NCBI RefSeq assembly: GCF_024198255.1
Contig: NZ_JAJVKW010000003.1
Coordinates: forward strand, 248,001-312,000
DNA from: Myxococcus guangdongensis
Lineage (GTDB): Bacteria; Myxococcota; Myxococcia; Myxococcales; Myxococcaceae
Length of the DNA: 64,000 nucleotides
Reading direction: 5' to 3'
Both the position numbers and the translations under genes were made by a program. Under the pieces are notes generated by a model. The model was given only the letters and a program-made list of their open reading frames with translations. It did no database searches and was not told the DNA's origin. Positions 17,736 through 25,896 of this stretch are shown here, in pieces (the stretch's first letter is position 1; every line of letters begins with the position of its first letter).

Positions 17736-17852
17736 AGGGAGGCGGAATCTAGCCTCGCTCAGGGCGCGCGTTCCCACTTCTGTCACGCCGGTGCAAGAAA
17801 CCTGTCGTCGGACGGGTGGGGTGTCGTCCGCCTCACCCTTCCTTTTCCGGGC

Positions 17853-18377
17853 CTATGGCCGAGCCTTCTTCGGGCCTCGCGCGGCGGGCTTGGGTACCAG
17901 CTGGTGGAAGAGGCTGGATTCGCGCTCGAAGAAGCCCTCGGTGTGGAAGGAGTGGGGCAGCTCCAGCAGCTGGAAGTCCAGGTGGTGACACAGCTCGTGC
18001 AGCAGCGTGCGCAGGTACGTGCGGAAGGCCACGACGCGCGCCTGCTTCGCGGTGCGCATCCAGACCTGGAGGCGGGGGAGACGGCCGGCCTCCCAGGTGT
18101 ACAGGCCGTGCAGCTCGCCCTCCTCGGAGGACGGGCGGACCTCCAGCACCTGGACCCGGATGGTGGCCACGTCCAACCGCTCGCACAAGGCATCCGTGAG
18201 GGCCCGGCTCGCGCGCTCCAGCGGGGCCCGGGCTCCGCTGGCCAGGGCCTCACGCACGGCGTCGACGCGGGGGGACAGCGCCCCGGGGGCCCTCACCCGG
18301 AGGGACTTCACCCCGTCGCTCATGCGGTAGATGCGCTGCTGCTCGGGGTCGAGGTTCTCGTAGTAGGCGAAGGGCAC
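17853..18377 (-). CDS. Putative small zinc metallopeptidase (HELCHH motif, SprT-like)
   Basis: A protein of about 174 residues from a GTG at 18377 (first residues MPFAYYENLD). A helical N-terminal half leads into a beta strand region and then H127-E-L-C-H131-H132 followed by L-P-H-S-F-H-T-E-G-F-F about 12 residues later. HExxH plus a downstream H-x(n)-H/F resembles SprT-type and related minimal metallopeptidases, where a third His completes the zinc site. There is no export signal, so it is probably cytoplasmic. Family assignment is inference; the motif is directly visible. Starts further upstream (18548) add Pro/Arg-rich residues that do not look coding. Confidence 0.65.
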   Translation of the reverse strand: MPFAYYENLDPEQQRIYRMSDGVKSLRVRAPGALSPRVDAVREALASGARAPLERASRALTDALCERLDVATIRVQVLEVRPSSEEGELHGLYTWEAGRLPRLQVWMRTAKQARVVAFRTYLRTLLHELCHHLDFQLLELPHSFHTEGFFERESSLFHQLVPKPAARGPKKARP

Positions 18378-18565
18378 GGGACGGCCGCGCACTCTAGGCG
18401 AGCGCCGCGCGGCGTGATGCGTCGAGGCGCCAGGAGGGCGACCTGGCGGGGCAGGTTGGGAAAGGGATTGCTCACGGGTGGGGCGCGCGCGGGATGGGAG
18501 GTGTTCGCGAGCCGACGTCGGAGGCGGCAGGGGGCAGGGCACGTCCATTGCTGTGGCGTGCGGGG

Positions 18566-19225
18566 ATGCATCGTGGCGCGTGGTTGGGGGCGTTGGTGGG
18601 GTTGTGGCTGTGGGGTGGAACGGCCGAGGCCGCGAGGCGGAGTCCTCCGAAGCGGGCCGCGCCAGTGGCCCTGTCGGACCGGGCCGTGTGGCGCGCGAAG
18701 GGTTGGGTGGGGCTGGGCTCGCTGAAGACGGTGAGCAGCGCGGTCAACGATGACTGTTCGGGCCTGACGCAGCTGGCCTACCGCCGCCCCGGGCTCAGCC
18801 TGATGCCGTCGCTCACCCTGCCTGGGGAGAACGGCGTGAAGGCCATCTACCGGAAGGCGGGCTCGCTGGGCGCGCTTCGCCAGACGCCGAAGCCGGGGGA
18901 CCTGGTGTTCTTCCGCGAGACGCTGGACCGCAACCGGGATGGCCGCCGCAACGACGGGCTCACGCACATCGGCATCGTCGAGAAGGTGGGACAGGACGGC
19001 ACCGTCACGTTCGTCCACCGCGCCGGCGGCGGGGTGAAGCGCGGTCGCTTCAATCAGGCGCGCCCGGAGGTGCACAAGGACGAGAAGGGGCGCGTCGTGA
19101 ATGACTGGCTGCGCCGCCGTGAGAAGCGCCAGCGGGCCTACCTGGCGGGCGAGCTGGTGGCGGGCTTCGCCTCCGTGGACGACAGCTGGCAGGCGCCCGT
19201 CACCGCGTCGAGGACGCAGCGCTGA
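18566..19225 (+). CDS. Secreted NlpC/P60-like peptidase
   Basis: About 219 residues. A signal peptide (LGALVGLWLWGGTAEA) starts at the ATG at 18566, which has GCGGGG just upstream; an earlier in-frame ATG at 18494 adds non-signal residues. The mature domain has D-D-C-S-G-L (nucleophile Cys), P-G-D-L-V-F-F and T-H-I-G-I-V (catalytic His), the hallmarks of NlpC/P60 cysteine peptidases that cut peptidoglycan stem peptides. The C-terminal 60 residues are basic. It is followed 47 bases later by mtgA, also a peptidoglycan enzyme. Confidence 0.82.
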   Translation: MHRGAWLGALVGLWLWGGTAEAARRSPPKRAAPVALSDRAVWRAKGWVGLGSLKTVSSAVNDDCSGLTQLAYRRPGLSLMPSLTLPGENGVKAIYRKAGSLGALRQTPKPGDLVFFRETLDRNRDGRRNDGLTHIGIVEKVGQDGTVTFVHRAGGGVKRGRFNQARPEVHKDEKGRVVNDWLRRREKRQRAYLAGELVAGFASVDDSWQAPVTASRTQR

Positions 19226-19272
19226 GCGTGGGGAGGTGACGTCCGGGGCGCGAGGCGCTATGCACGGCGCCG

Positions 19273-20175
19273 ATGTCGACCACGGATGGACGACCGGAAG
19301 GCTCGCCGGAGGGCACCGAGGCCACGGCGGTGGTGCCTTCGGTGGCGGCTGTGCCCTCGCAGCCTCCGGTGCCTCGTCGGCGGGGGATGGGGCGATTCAA
19401 GTGGGTGCTCGGGGCCGTGGTGCTGCTCCTCGGCTTCGGCGTGTATGAGTACGTCACGCTCCCCAAGGCCGCGTCGCTCGAAAAGGAGAACCCGAAGTCG
19501 ACCGCGTTGATGGACCAGCGCGCCGAGGAGGCTCGGGCCGAGGGGAAGAAGGTCCGTCGGCGACAGCATTGGGTTCCGCTCGCGTCGGTGCCGAAGCACG
19601 CGGTGGACTCGGTGCTCATCTCCGAGGACGCGAGCTTCTATCTGCACGAGGGTGTGGATACGACGGAGATGCGCAAGGCGCTGGAGGAGGCCTGGGCGAA
19701 GGGGCAACTGGGGCGAGGCGCTTCGACCATCACCCAGCAGCTCGCGAAGAACCTCTGGCTGTCCACGGACCGCAGCCTGTTCCGCAAGGCGAAGGAGCTG
19801 GTGCTCGCCCGGCGGCTGGAGGACGCGCTCTCCAAGAAGCGCATCCTCACGCTGTACCTCAACGTCGTCGAGTGGGGGAACGGCGTCTACGGCATCGACG
19901 CCGGTGCGCGGGAGCACTTCGGCGTGTCCGCGTCGCAGGTCTCCGTGGCCCAGGGCGCCATCCTCGCCGCGATGCTGCCCGCGCCTCGCAAGCGCGCTCC
20001 GTCCTCCGGCTCGCGCGCGCTGTGGCGGCGTGCGCATTGGATTGTCGACCGGATGGAGTCCGTGGGGCGCATCTCCGAGGCGCAGGCCACCGACGCGCGT
20101 GGGGACATCGACCGGTTGCTGGGGCGCACGCCCGCCGGGAAGAGCGACGACGAAGGCTCCGACGACGACGCGTGA
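19273..20175 (+). CDS. mtgA: Monofunctional peptidoglycan glycosyltransferase
   Basis: A 300-residue membrane-anchored GT51 enzyme that polymerises lipid II into glycan strands. After a 40-residue cytoplasmic tail, one transmembrane helix (about 43-60, VLGAVVLLLGFGVYEY) anchors it. Motif 1 with catalytic Glu is S-E-D-A-S-F-Y-x-H-E-G (about 117), followed by G-A-S-T-I-T-Q-Q-L-A-K-N, R-K-x-K-E and the second Glu region ILTLYLNVVEWGNGVYG. There is no transpeptidase domain. The acidic tail (KSDDEGSDDDA) is unusual. Paired with the NlpC/P60 gene upstream. Confidence 0.95.
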   Translation: MSTTDGRPEGSPEGTEATAVVPSVAAVPSQPPVPRRRGMGRFKWVLGAVVLLLGFGVYEYVTLPKAASLEKENPKSTALMDQRAEEARAEGKKVRRRQHWVPLASVPKHAVDSVLISEDASFYLHEGVDTTEMRKALEEAWAKGQLGRGASTITQQLAKNLWLSTDRSLFRKAKELVLARRLEDALSKKRILTLYLNVVEWGNGVYGIDAGAREHFGVSASQVSVAQGAILAAMLPAPRKRAPSSGSRALWRRAHWIVDRMESVGRISEAQATDARGDIDRLLGRTPAGKSDDEGSDDDA

Positions 20176-20212
20176 CCTGCGCGGCGGCTCGCGAAGCACG
20201 TGGAGCTTGCTT

Positions 20213-20238
20213 CCACGAGCCTCCAAGGTGGCTCGTGG
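20213..20238. terminator. Bidirectional terminator-like hairpin
   Basis: CCACGAGCC (20213-20221) and GGCTCGTGG (20230-20238) pair perfectly around an eight-base loop; GCTTGC and GCAAGC outside extend it. It separates the convergent genes ending at 20175 and 20278. Confidence 0.65.
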
Positions 20239-20277
20239 CGTCAGCAAGCCGGTGCGTGGCTCCTCGCGTGCGCTCGC

Positions 20278-22218
20278 TCAGGGTGTGAGCTGGAGGAACA
20301 GCAGGTCTCCCTCGCCCCGTGAGGTGTATGACGCGTCACCGGGTGACAGGGCATTGCTGAAGGGAACGCAGAGCCGGGCCTGGCCACCGTACGTGACTTG
20401 AAGGGCCACGCTGTCCGGCGCGGTGCTCCCCAGCTCCCGGGCGTCGAGGTGTTTCCCCGTGCTGTCGTAGCGCGCGACGAAGTGGAGCACTTCGCCCCGT
20501 GAGAGCGCCGTGCTCCCGAGCGCGCCGCTTCCGAGGTCCAGCTTCGCGTCCCGTGTCCACCCGGCGACGACGAGCTCGCCCTTCGAGCTCCGGCCCAGTG
20601 AGTGGCCTCGCGCGGCTTTCGAGGTGCCCATGACGCGCGCCCAGCCATCCGCCGCCGTCTCGTGCAGCGTGCCCAGCAAGACATCCTCGCTCGCCTCGAC
20701 CGCCTTCCCGTCGAAGGAGAACCGACCGCTGACGTCGCCGACGAAGGCCACGTCGCCGCGCGGCATGGGCGTGAGCGCGCGGATGCTGCCCTTCGCCCCG
20801 TTGAACGCCCGGAACCACTGCGGCGTACCGTTCGCGGAGAGCTTGCCGAGGAACGGCGTCTCGCCGCCCGTCGCGTTCAGCAGCCACGAGTCCGTGTGCC
20901 CGCCCACGTAGATGAAGCCCGCTCCATCCGTGGCGAGTGCCTCCGCGTTCGAGCCCTCGTCCCCACCGGGAAACGCGAGCGACCAGTCATGGGCCCCACT
21001 CGCGTGGAACTTCGCGAGGAAGAGCGCGGGCACCGAGTCATCCCGCGTCCGATTGCCCGGGTCCGCGTAGAGCCGTCCACGCCCCAGGCCCATCTCGCCC
21101 GTGAAGTGGCCCGTGATGATGACACTCCCCCGCGAGTCGAGCGTCACCGCCTGCGCCCTCGCGAGCCCCGAGCGCGTGTCGGAGATCTCCGCGCGGAAGC
21201 CTCGGGACCACAACGGAGTTCCTTCCGCGGACAGCTTGAGCAGGAAGATGCCGGACGCCACCGAGTGCTCCTCGATGTACGTCAGCGCGCCCGTCCCCAG
21301 GTCCGGGTCGCCCTGATACGCGCCCACCACCCAGACCTCACCCGAGGTCGCCACCGCGAGCCCCGTCGCCTCCACGCGCTCGCCCACCGCGAAGGCCCGC
21401 GACCACTGGTGCGCGCCATCCGCGCCGTAGCGCGCGACCACGAGTCCCCGTTCGCCCTCGAAGACTTCGCCGCCGAAGTCACCGCTCCCCTTGAACGCGC
21501 CCGCGACGAGGAAGTCGAGCCCATCCTCCGCGCTCGCCATCGCGGTGACGCGCTCGTCTCCCGCTCCGCCCCGATGCCAGCTCCAATCCGGCGTCGGGGC
21601 TCGCGGTGTCGCCGTCGGCTCCCGGGTCTCCACCACGAGGCGCGGCCGCATCGCCGGGTCCACATCCTCACGTGAGGCGAAGTCCGCGCCGTCGATGTCC
21701 GTGGAGAAGAGCCCGAAGTCCTGCGTGCCGTTCTCCGTCACCGCCGCCGTCACATCCATCTCCACCCAGCGGCCGGCGCGCACCTCCTTCGCATCGGACA
21801 ACACGGGGCCCAACGCCGCGGGCTGCCGGTCGAACGTGACGCTGTCCTCCTTCCAGTCGGACTCCACCCGCCGGACGACAGGACCGTTGCCCGAGCCGTT
21901 CGTCACGAACAGCCGCAACACCGCGCGCTTCACCGGGTCCTTCAACCCCGACACCTCGAAGCGCAGGAAGGAGCGGTACTCGACAGGGGAGTCGTCCACG
22001 TAGAGCTGCGACGCGGCGCCGAAGTTCTTGTCGGGCCTGGCGGAGTCGACGTGCGCATCCGCGACGGCGACGAAGCTGCCGCCTCCGGTCGCGAAGTCGC
22101 CCTGCTGTTCGAGGGGCGCCACCGCCTCGGGTGACGTGAGGCCGCCACAGTGCGGCAGCAACGCCAGGACCGCCATCGCCCCCGCCTCCCGCCATCCCCG
22201 CTTCCAGCTTCCGTGCAT
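20278..22218 (-). CDS. DNRLRE-domain secreted protein with beta-propeller-like repeats
   Basis: A 646-residue exported protein. The signal peptide ends in LLPHCGG; this could be a lipobox, but His before Cys is atypical. Residues about 50-200 form a DNRLRE domain (A-D-A-x-V-D-S-A-x-P-D-x-N-F-G, Y-R-S-F-L-R-F-E-V). The rest (about 215-640) consists of repeated blade-like units of about 50 residues with G-D-x-x-V-A-G and W-S-x-x-F patterns (GAFKGSGDFGG, VGGHTDS), as in SBBP-type propellers. Probably a cell-surface or secreted structural protein. Start at 22218 (MHGSWKRG) preferred over GTG 22230. Confidence 0.82.
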   Translation of the reverse strand: MHGSWKRGWREAGAMAVLALLPHCGGLTSPEAVAPLEQQGDFATGGGSFVAVADAHVDSARPDKNFGAASQLYVDDSPVEYRSFLRFEVSGLKDPVKRAVLRLFVTNGSGNGPVVRRVESDWKEDSVTFDRQPAALGPVLSDAKEVRAGRWVEMDVTAAVTENGTQDFGLFSTDIDGADFASREDVDPAMRPRLVVETREPTATPRAPTPDWSWHRGGAGDERVTAMASAEDGLDFLVAGAFKGSGDFGGEVFEGERGLVVARYGADGAHQWSRAFAVGERVEATGLAVATSGEVWVVGAYQGDPDLGTGALTYIEEHSVASGIFLLKLSAEGTPLWSRGFRAEISDTRSGLARAQAVTLDSRGSVIITGHFTGEMGLGRGRLYADPGNRTRDDSVPALFLAKFHASGAHDWSLAFPGGDEGSNAEALATDGAGFIYVGGHTDSWLLNATGGETPFLGKLSANGTPQWFRAFNGAKGSIRALTPMPRGDVAFVGDVSGRFSFDGKAVEASEDVLLGTLHETAADGWARVMGTSKAARGHSLGRSSKGELVVAGWTRDAKLDLGSGALGSTALSRGEVLHFVARYDSTGKHLDARELGSTAPDSVALQVTYGGQARLCVPFSNALSPGDASYTSRGEGDLLFLQLTP

Positions 22219-22385
22219 CGTCCCCCCCACGCCACGTGCTCGCCAGGAGGCCGGCTGTGCATCGCGGGTGCCGCGCGCGGATGGGCTCGCGACGTGTGGA
22301 GCCCGACCCTCGCCTCATCCCGATGGACGAGGCGAGGGGCAAGGCGCTTCCTCCGAGGAAGAAGTCGGAGGCCCGGCGTGGGGCG

Positions 22386-22970
22386 CTACAGTCCGCCCGC
22401 TTCCAGCGCGCCACCCAGCCCCGGGAAGGGCTTGGTCAGCACCGCCTGGAACACGATGTCCTCGAGGAGAATCTCCACGGGGAACCGAGGCGTTCCCAGC
22501 CCGCTGCGCACCACGGTGTTGCTGACGATGAACCAGACGCGCCGCCTGCCCACCGCGTCCTTCAGCGCGGGATGGTCCAGTCGGATGGGCGTGCGGGTCT
22601 CCGGGTTGAAGTCGCGCGTGGGGAGGATTTCCGCCGCCTGCGCGTAGTACGCGGGCCGGTTCAGGTCCGAGTACACGAGGGGCTCGTCCGGCGTGGCCTG
22701 CCCGGTGAAGGACAGCCGGATGGACGTGCGCAGCGTCAGCGAGGGGGATGGGTTGACGATGGTGAACGTGGCGGAGACCTCCTCCACGACCAGGTCCAGG
22801 TCCTCGGTGTTCACCGACTCCTCGGGCAGGTCCAACGCCACCTCGGCGTAGACGGGCTGGAGCACGGAGGTGACGGGCACCCTCACGTCGAAGGGCTCGG
22901 TCTCGATGTCGATGCGCGCCGAGCAGCCGGACAGCATCAGGACACAACAGGCGAAGAGCGCGCGCATCAT
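22386..22970 (-). CDS. Hypothetical lipoprotein paired with outer-membrane barrel
   Basis: A 194-residue protein with lipobox LMLSGC after a short signal peptide. The mature part is beta-rich with no recognised motif; it contains VYAEVALDLPEESV and RRRVWFIVSNTVV strands. The start overlaps the stop of the upstream barrel gene (22967-23704) by ATGA, so expression is coupled. The pairing suggests a lipoprotein acting with that barrel at the outer membrane, which is inference from position. Function unknown. Confidence 0.75.
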   Translation of the reverse strand: MMRALFACCVLMLSGCSARIDIETEPFDVRVPVTSVLQPVYAEVALDLPEESVNTEDLDLVVEEVSATFTIVNPSPSLTLRTSIRLSFTGQATPDEPLVYSDLNRPAYYAQAAEILPTRDFNPETRTPIRLDHPALKDAVGRRRVWFIVSNTVVRSGLGTPRFPVEILLEDIVFQAVLTKPFPGLGGALEAGGL

Positions 22971-23704
22971 CGGAAGGACCAGGAGACATCGAGGACGGGA
23001 AGGACGGGGAGCGTCTCGCCGGGGACGGCCGGGTCGCTCAGGTCGACGTACGTGGCGCCGAGTCCCAGGCCGAAGTTCTCACCGCCATAGCGGACCCCCG
23101 CGGCGGCGCGCAGCTTCGCGCCACCCTTCACCCGCACGCCGGCCTCCGCCACCACGGACCAGTTCCCCACGAAGTTGAGCGCCGCGCCGCCGGTGAAGGA
23201 CAGGTAGTCGGTGGTGTAGCGCGCGTAGCGGGCCTCGCCCTGCACCAGCAGCCGGCCGAGCGCCAGGCCATAGACGGCGTAGAACGAAGGCCCCTGCAGC
23301 TCGGGCTCGAAGCGCTTCAGGCCCGTCGTCCGGGACTCGACGATGCCCGAGTAGACGGAGGCGCCGACGAAGTGCGTGTAGCGCGCGCCCAGGACGACTC
23401 GGTGCGGGCCGGCCGCCAGCGCCCAGCGCAGGCCCAGGTTGGGCGCGAGCAGCAGGTCCGCGTAGACGGAGGTGTCCAGCGCGAGCCCCGCGAACAACGG
23501 CAACGCGGAGCGCTGCAGCCCGAGCACGGGTGCGTCGATGACCTCCGCCGCGTCAGAGCCCATCAACCGCGCGGTGTTGGTGCGCACGCCCACGGAGGGC
23601 TCCGCGGAGGCGGGCAGGGGAGACAGCCATGAGACGAGGAGACTGCACAGGGCGGCGGTTCCGGTGCCAATGACTCGCACGCGAGAACGTCTGGAGTGTT
23701 TCAA
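22967..23704 (-). CDS. Probable outer-membrane beta-barrel protein
   Basis: A 245-residue protein with a cleavable signal peptide ending near LPASAEPS. The mature chain alternates polar and hydrophobic residues typical of transmembrane strands (VVLGARYTHFVGASVY, YTTDYLSFTGGAAL, VVAEAGVRVKG) and ends in V-S-W-S-F-R, close to the aromatic C-terminal signature of barrel proteins. About ten to twelve strands can be guessed. It is the first gene of a coupled pair with the 22386-22970 lipoprotein. Transport or structural role unknown. Confidence 0.78.
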   Translation of the reverse strand: MKHSRRSRVRVIGTGTAALCSLLVSWLSPLPASAEPSVGVRTNTARLMGSDAAEVIDAPVLGLQRSALPLFAGLALDTSVYADLLLAPNLGLRWALAAGPHRVVLGARYTHFVGASVYSGIVESRTTGLKRFEPELQGPSFYAVYGLALGRLLVQGEARYARYTTDYLSFTGGAALNFVGNWSVVAEAGVRVKGGAKLRAAAGVRYGGENFGLGLGATYVDLSDPAVPGETLPVLPVLDVSWSFR

Positions 23705-23921
23705 ATGGGGTGCTCCTGGAGTGGGCGACGCGGGTCCGGCGTGCGCCTCACATGAGTCATCTTCGCACTTGAGCCATCATCTCGCCATCCAGCCTGGCTG
23801 GCCGCATCATGCACAGGGGATAGGGCGGGGGAGGGGCTGTGCTGACACCAGATGCCCGATGGCCATCACCGATGCTCCGGTATGGCATTCTCTTCCACGG
23901 GACGCTCGTCGGGGACATTGC

Positions 23922-25259
23922 ATGCGACTTCGCTGGGCAGTGCCGCTGCTCCTGCTGATGTGCATCACAGGCTGTGCGACGACTCGCATCGTGCGGCTCG
24001 AAACCGGACAGGACTCTTTTGTTGTCACACCAGGCGAGGAGCCAGGCGCGGAGCTGGCGTCCGTCGAACTGGACGACGAGGAGTTCGAAGCGGCTCTCAC
24101 GGTGCTTGCGCGGGACGTTCACCCGCGGCGCAACCCCATGCGGCAAGCGAGAGACCTCTTTGGCGTTCCGCCCCGCGGCGGCGTGTATGGCTATGAGAGC
24201 CACCCGCCTCGGTTGACACCCCAGTCTCGAGAAGATGTGGACGGCCTTCACCTGCTGGAGGCCTACGCGGACGAGGAGCTGACGCGTGCTTATGGCCAGT
24301 GGTGCGAGCGAAAGGACCGGCCTGGCGACTGCCTGCGCTTGTTGGACGAAGGCCCTCTGCTGGCCAGCGACGGCAAATTCACCTGGGCCTTCGCCATCGC
24401 GATGGATTCGGTATGGGAGCAGACCGCTGACGCCTTGAAGGGCATGACGGACGAAGTCGCGCTCATGTCCACCATCGCCGCCGCCGCGACGATGTACCTC
24501 ATGCTCTGGGCCCTGCCGGAGCCGCTCTCGAAGGGGGTGGCGGCGACCTTGACGGCTCTCGCCATCGCCTATCTGGGGGTGGATACGGTCTGGCGCTTGC
24601 TCGACGGCTGGCTGACGTTGGTGCGCGAAGTGGAGCGGGCGACGACCTACGCTCAGCTCAGTGCGGCGAGTGAGGCGTATGGGGAAGTGCTCGGAGAGAA
24701 CGCGGCGCGCGTGTTCGTGATGCTGGCGACCGCCGCGGTGGGCAGCGCCGCGGGCCTGGCTTCCAAGGCCGTGGGGCTGCCGGGTTCCGCCCAGGCGGCT
24801 CTCGCCGTGGAGTCTCAGGCGGGCATTCGCTATGTCGCTGTCGGAGGCGTGCGGACCGTCGCCGTGACGACGGAGGGCTTCACCCTGGCGCTCGCTCCCA
24901 CTGCCATGGCCATGGCGAACCAGGGCACGGGTGGGGGTGAGCGGCACCACATCGCCACCAACAAGAACGATGTCTCATCCACGAGAGGCGGACCCTGGTC
25001 GCCGCGATTCAGGAAGCTGTTCGCGAGGGCCGGCATGGAGCTCAAGGACGCTGAGAACATCGTCAGGGTCTCAGGTCACAAGGGGCCTCACCCCAAGAAG
25101 TACCATGATGCGGTCTTCTTGCGGCTCCAGGATGCGTTGGGGACATGTCGGACGGTGGCTGCTTGTCGCACGGCCCTCACGAGGGAGCTGCGCAATCTCG
25201 CCACGGAAGCCCAGACTCCAGGAACGGTCATCAACAGGCTCGTGACTCAGGGTAAGTAG
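23922..25259 (+). CDS. SitA5-like lipoprotein toxin with AHH nuclease domain (copy 1)
   Basis: A 445-residue polymorphic toxin. Lipobox C18 (MCITGC) is followed by the T-T-R-I-V-R-L-E-T-G start common to SitA-type proteins. Residues about 180-285 include hydrophobic helices that may aid membrane passage. The C-terminus from 341 is an AHH-type HNH nuclease: R-H-H-I-A-T-N-K-N, then G-H-K-G-P-H-P-x-x-Y-H. In Myxococcus xanthus, SitA lipoproteins move to sibling cells by TraAB outer-membrane exchange and poison those lacking immunity (established for the family). The matching immunity gene starts 19 bases downstream. Start at ATG 23922 has GGGGA upstream. GC looks lower than in neighbours. Confidence 0.88.
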   Translation: MRLRWAVPLLLLMCITGCATTRIVRLETGQDSFVVTPGEEPGAELASVELDDEEFEAALTVLARDVHPRRNPMRQARDLFGVPPRGGVYGYESHPPRLTPQSREDVDGLHLLEAYADEELTRAYGQWCERKDRPGDCLRLLDEGPLLASDGKFTWAFAIAMDSVWEQTADALKGMTDEVALMSTIAAAATMYLMLWALPEPLSKGVAATLTALAIAYLGVDTVWRLLDGWLTLVREVERATTYAQLSAASEAYGEVLGENAARVFVMLATAAVGSAAGLASKAVGLPGSAQAALAVESQAGIRYVAVGGVRTVAVTTEGFTLALAPTAMAMANQGTGGGERHHIATNKNDVSSTRGGPWSPRFRKLFARAGMELKDAENIVRVSGHKGPHPKKYHDAVFLRLQDALGTCRTVAACRTALTRELRNLATEAQTPGTVINRLVTQGK

Positions 25260-25278
25260 GCCCCTCGAGCAATCCACC

Positions 25279-25854
25279 ATGGCGAACCCATCGCGATACT
25301 TCAGGCTCATGGAGAACGTCCAGGCAGGGAACTGGTACCTGGGCGACCCGCTGACGAGGCAGGGACACGAGCTGGAGGACTTCAGGGAATTCTCGTCGGG
25401 ACGACCCACGCAGTTCTCCGAGCGTTTGACGGTTCCCATCGACGAGCCCGGGAGGCGATTGGATTTCAGCACCGCGGGGGCCGGAGCGACCCCCGTCGTG
25501 CACGTCCGGGTGGCCACCCTCTTCGCGGAAATGGCCCCGAACGACGTGCAGTTGATCCCTGTGGGCATCAAGGGCTGCCCCGATGAATACCTCATTCTCG
25601 TCGCGACGCGCCTCGTCCGGTGTATCGACGATGAGGCCTCTGAAGAGGTGCTGTATTGGAAGCCGGAGGATGAGCGTCCGGAGAAGCTCGGCATGTATCG
25701 AAGCGTCTTCGGGATGCGGATCGACCCCGCCCAAGTGGGTGACGTCAGGGTGTTCCGTCCCTGGGGATGGTCTGGAGTGCTCATCGTCTCCCAGGACATC
25801 AAGGCGGCGCTGGAGCGCGCGAACGTCACGGGGGCTGAGTTCGAGGAGGTCTAG
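25279..25854 (+). CDS. Imm11-family immunity protein (copy 1)
   Basis: A 191-residue cytosolic protein of the Imm11 (DUF1629) type. The C-terminal half has the family pattern C-I-D-D-E-A-S-E-E-V-L-Y-W, G-M-R-I-D-P-A-Q-V-G, V-F-R-P-W-G-W and V-S-Q-D-I-K-x-A-L-E. Located 19 bases after the SitA-like toxin and on the same strand, it should bind and block the nuclease domain in the producer. Codon third positions include more A and T than in the neighbouring genes. A close paralogue is at 48206-48775. Confidence 0.85.
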   Translation: MANPSRYFRLMENVQAGNWYLGDPLTRQGHELEDFREFSSGRPTQFSERLTVPIDEPGRRLDFSTAGAGATPVVHVRVATLFAEMAPNDVQLIPVGIKGCPDEYLILVATRLVRCIDDEASEEVLYWKPEDERPEKLGMYRSVFGMRIDPAQVGDVRVFRPWGWSGVLIVSQDIKAALERANVTGAEFEEV

Positions 25855-25896
25855 TCCGGTGGGCGTGCTGTCGCCGGTGGGCTACCCTCGCGAGGA

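Noticed and set aside
15153-18725. A plus-strand frame of about 1190 codons opposite the M1 aminopeptidase.
   Set aside because: Composition is His/Arg/Leu/Val-biased and it is the shadow of the aminopeptidase frame, which has HExxH and GAMEN motifs.
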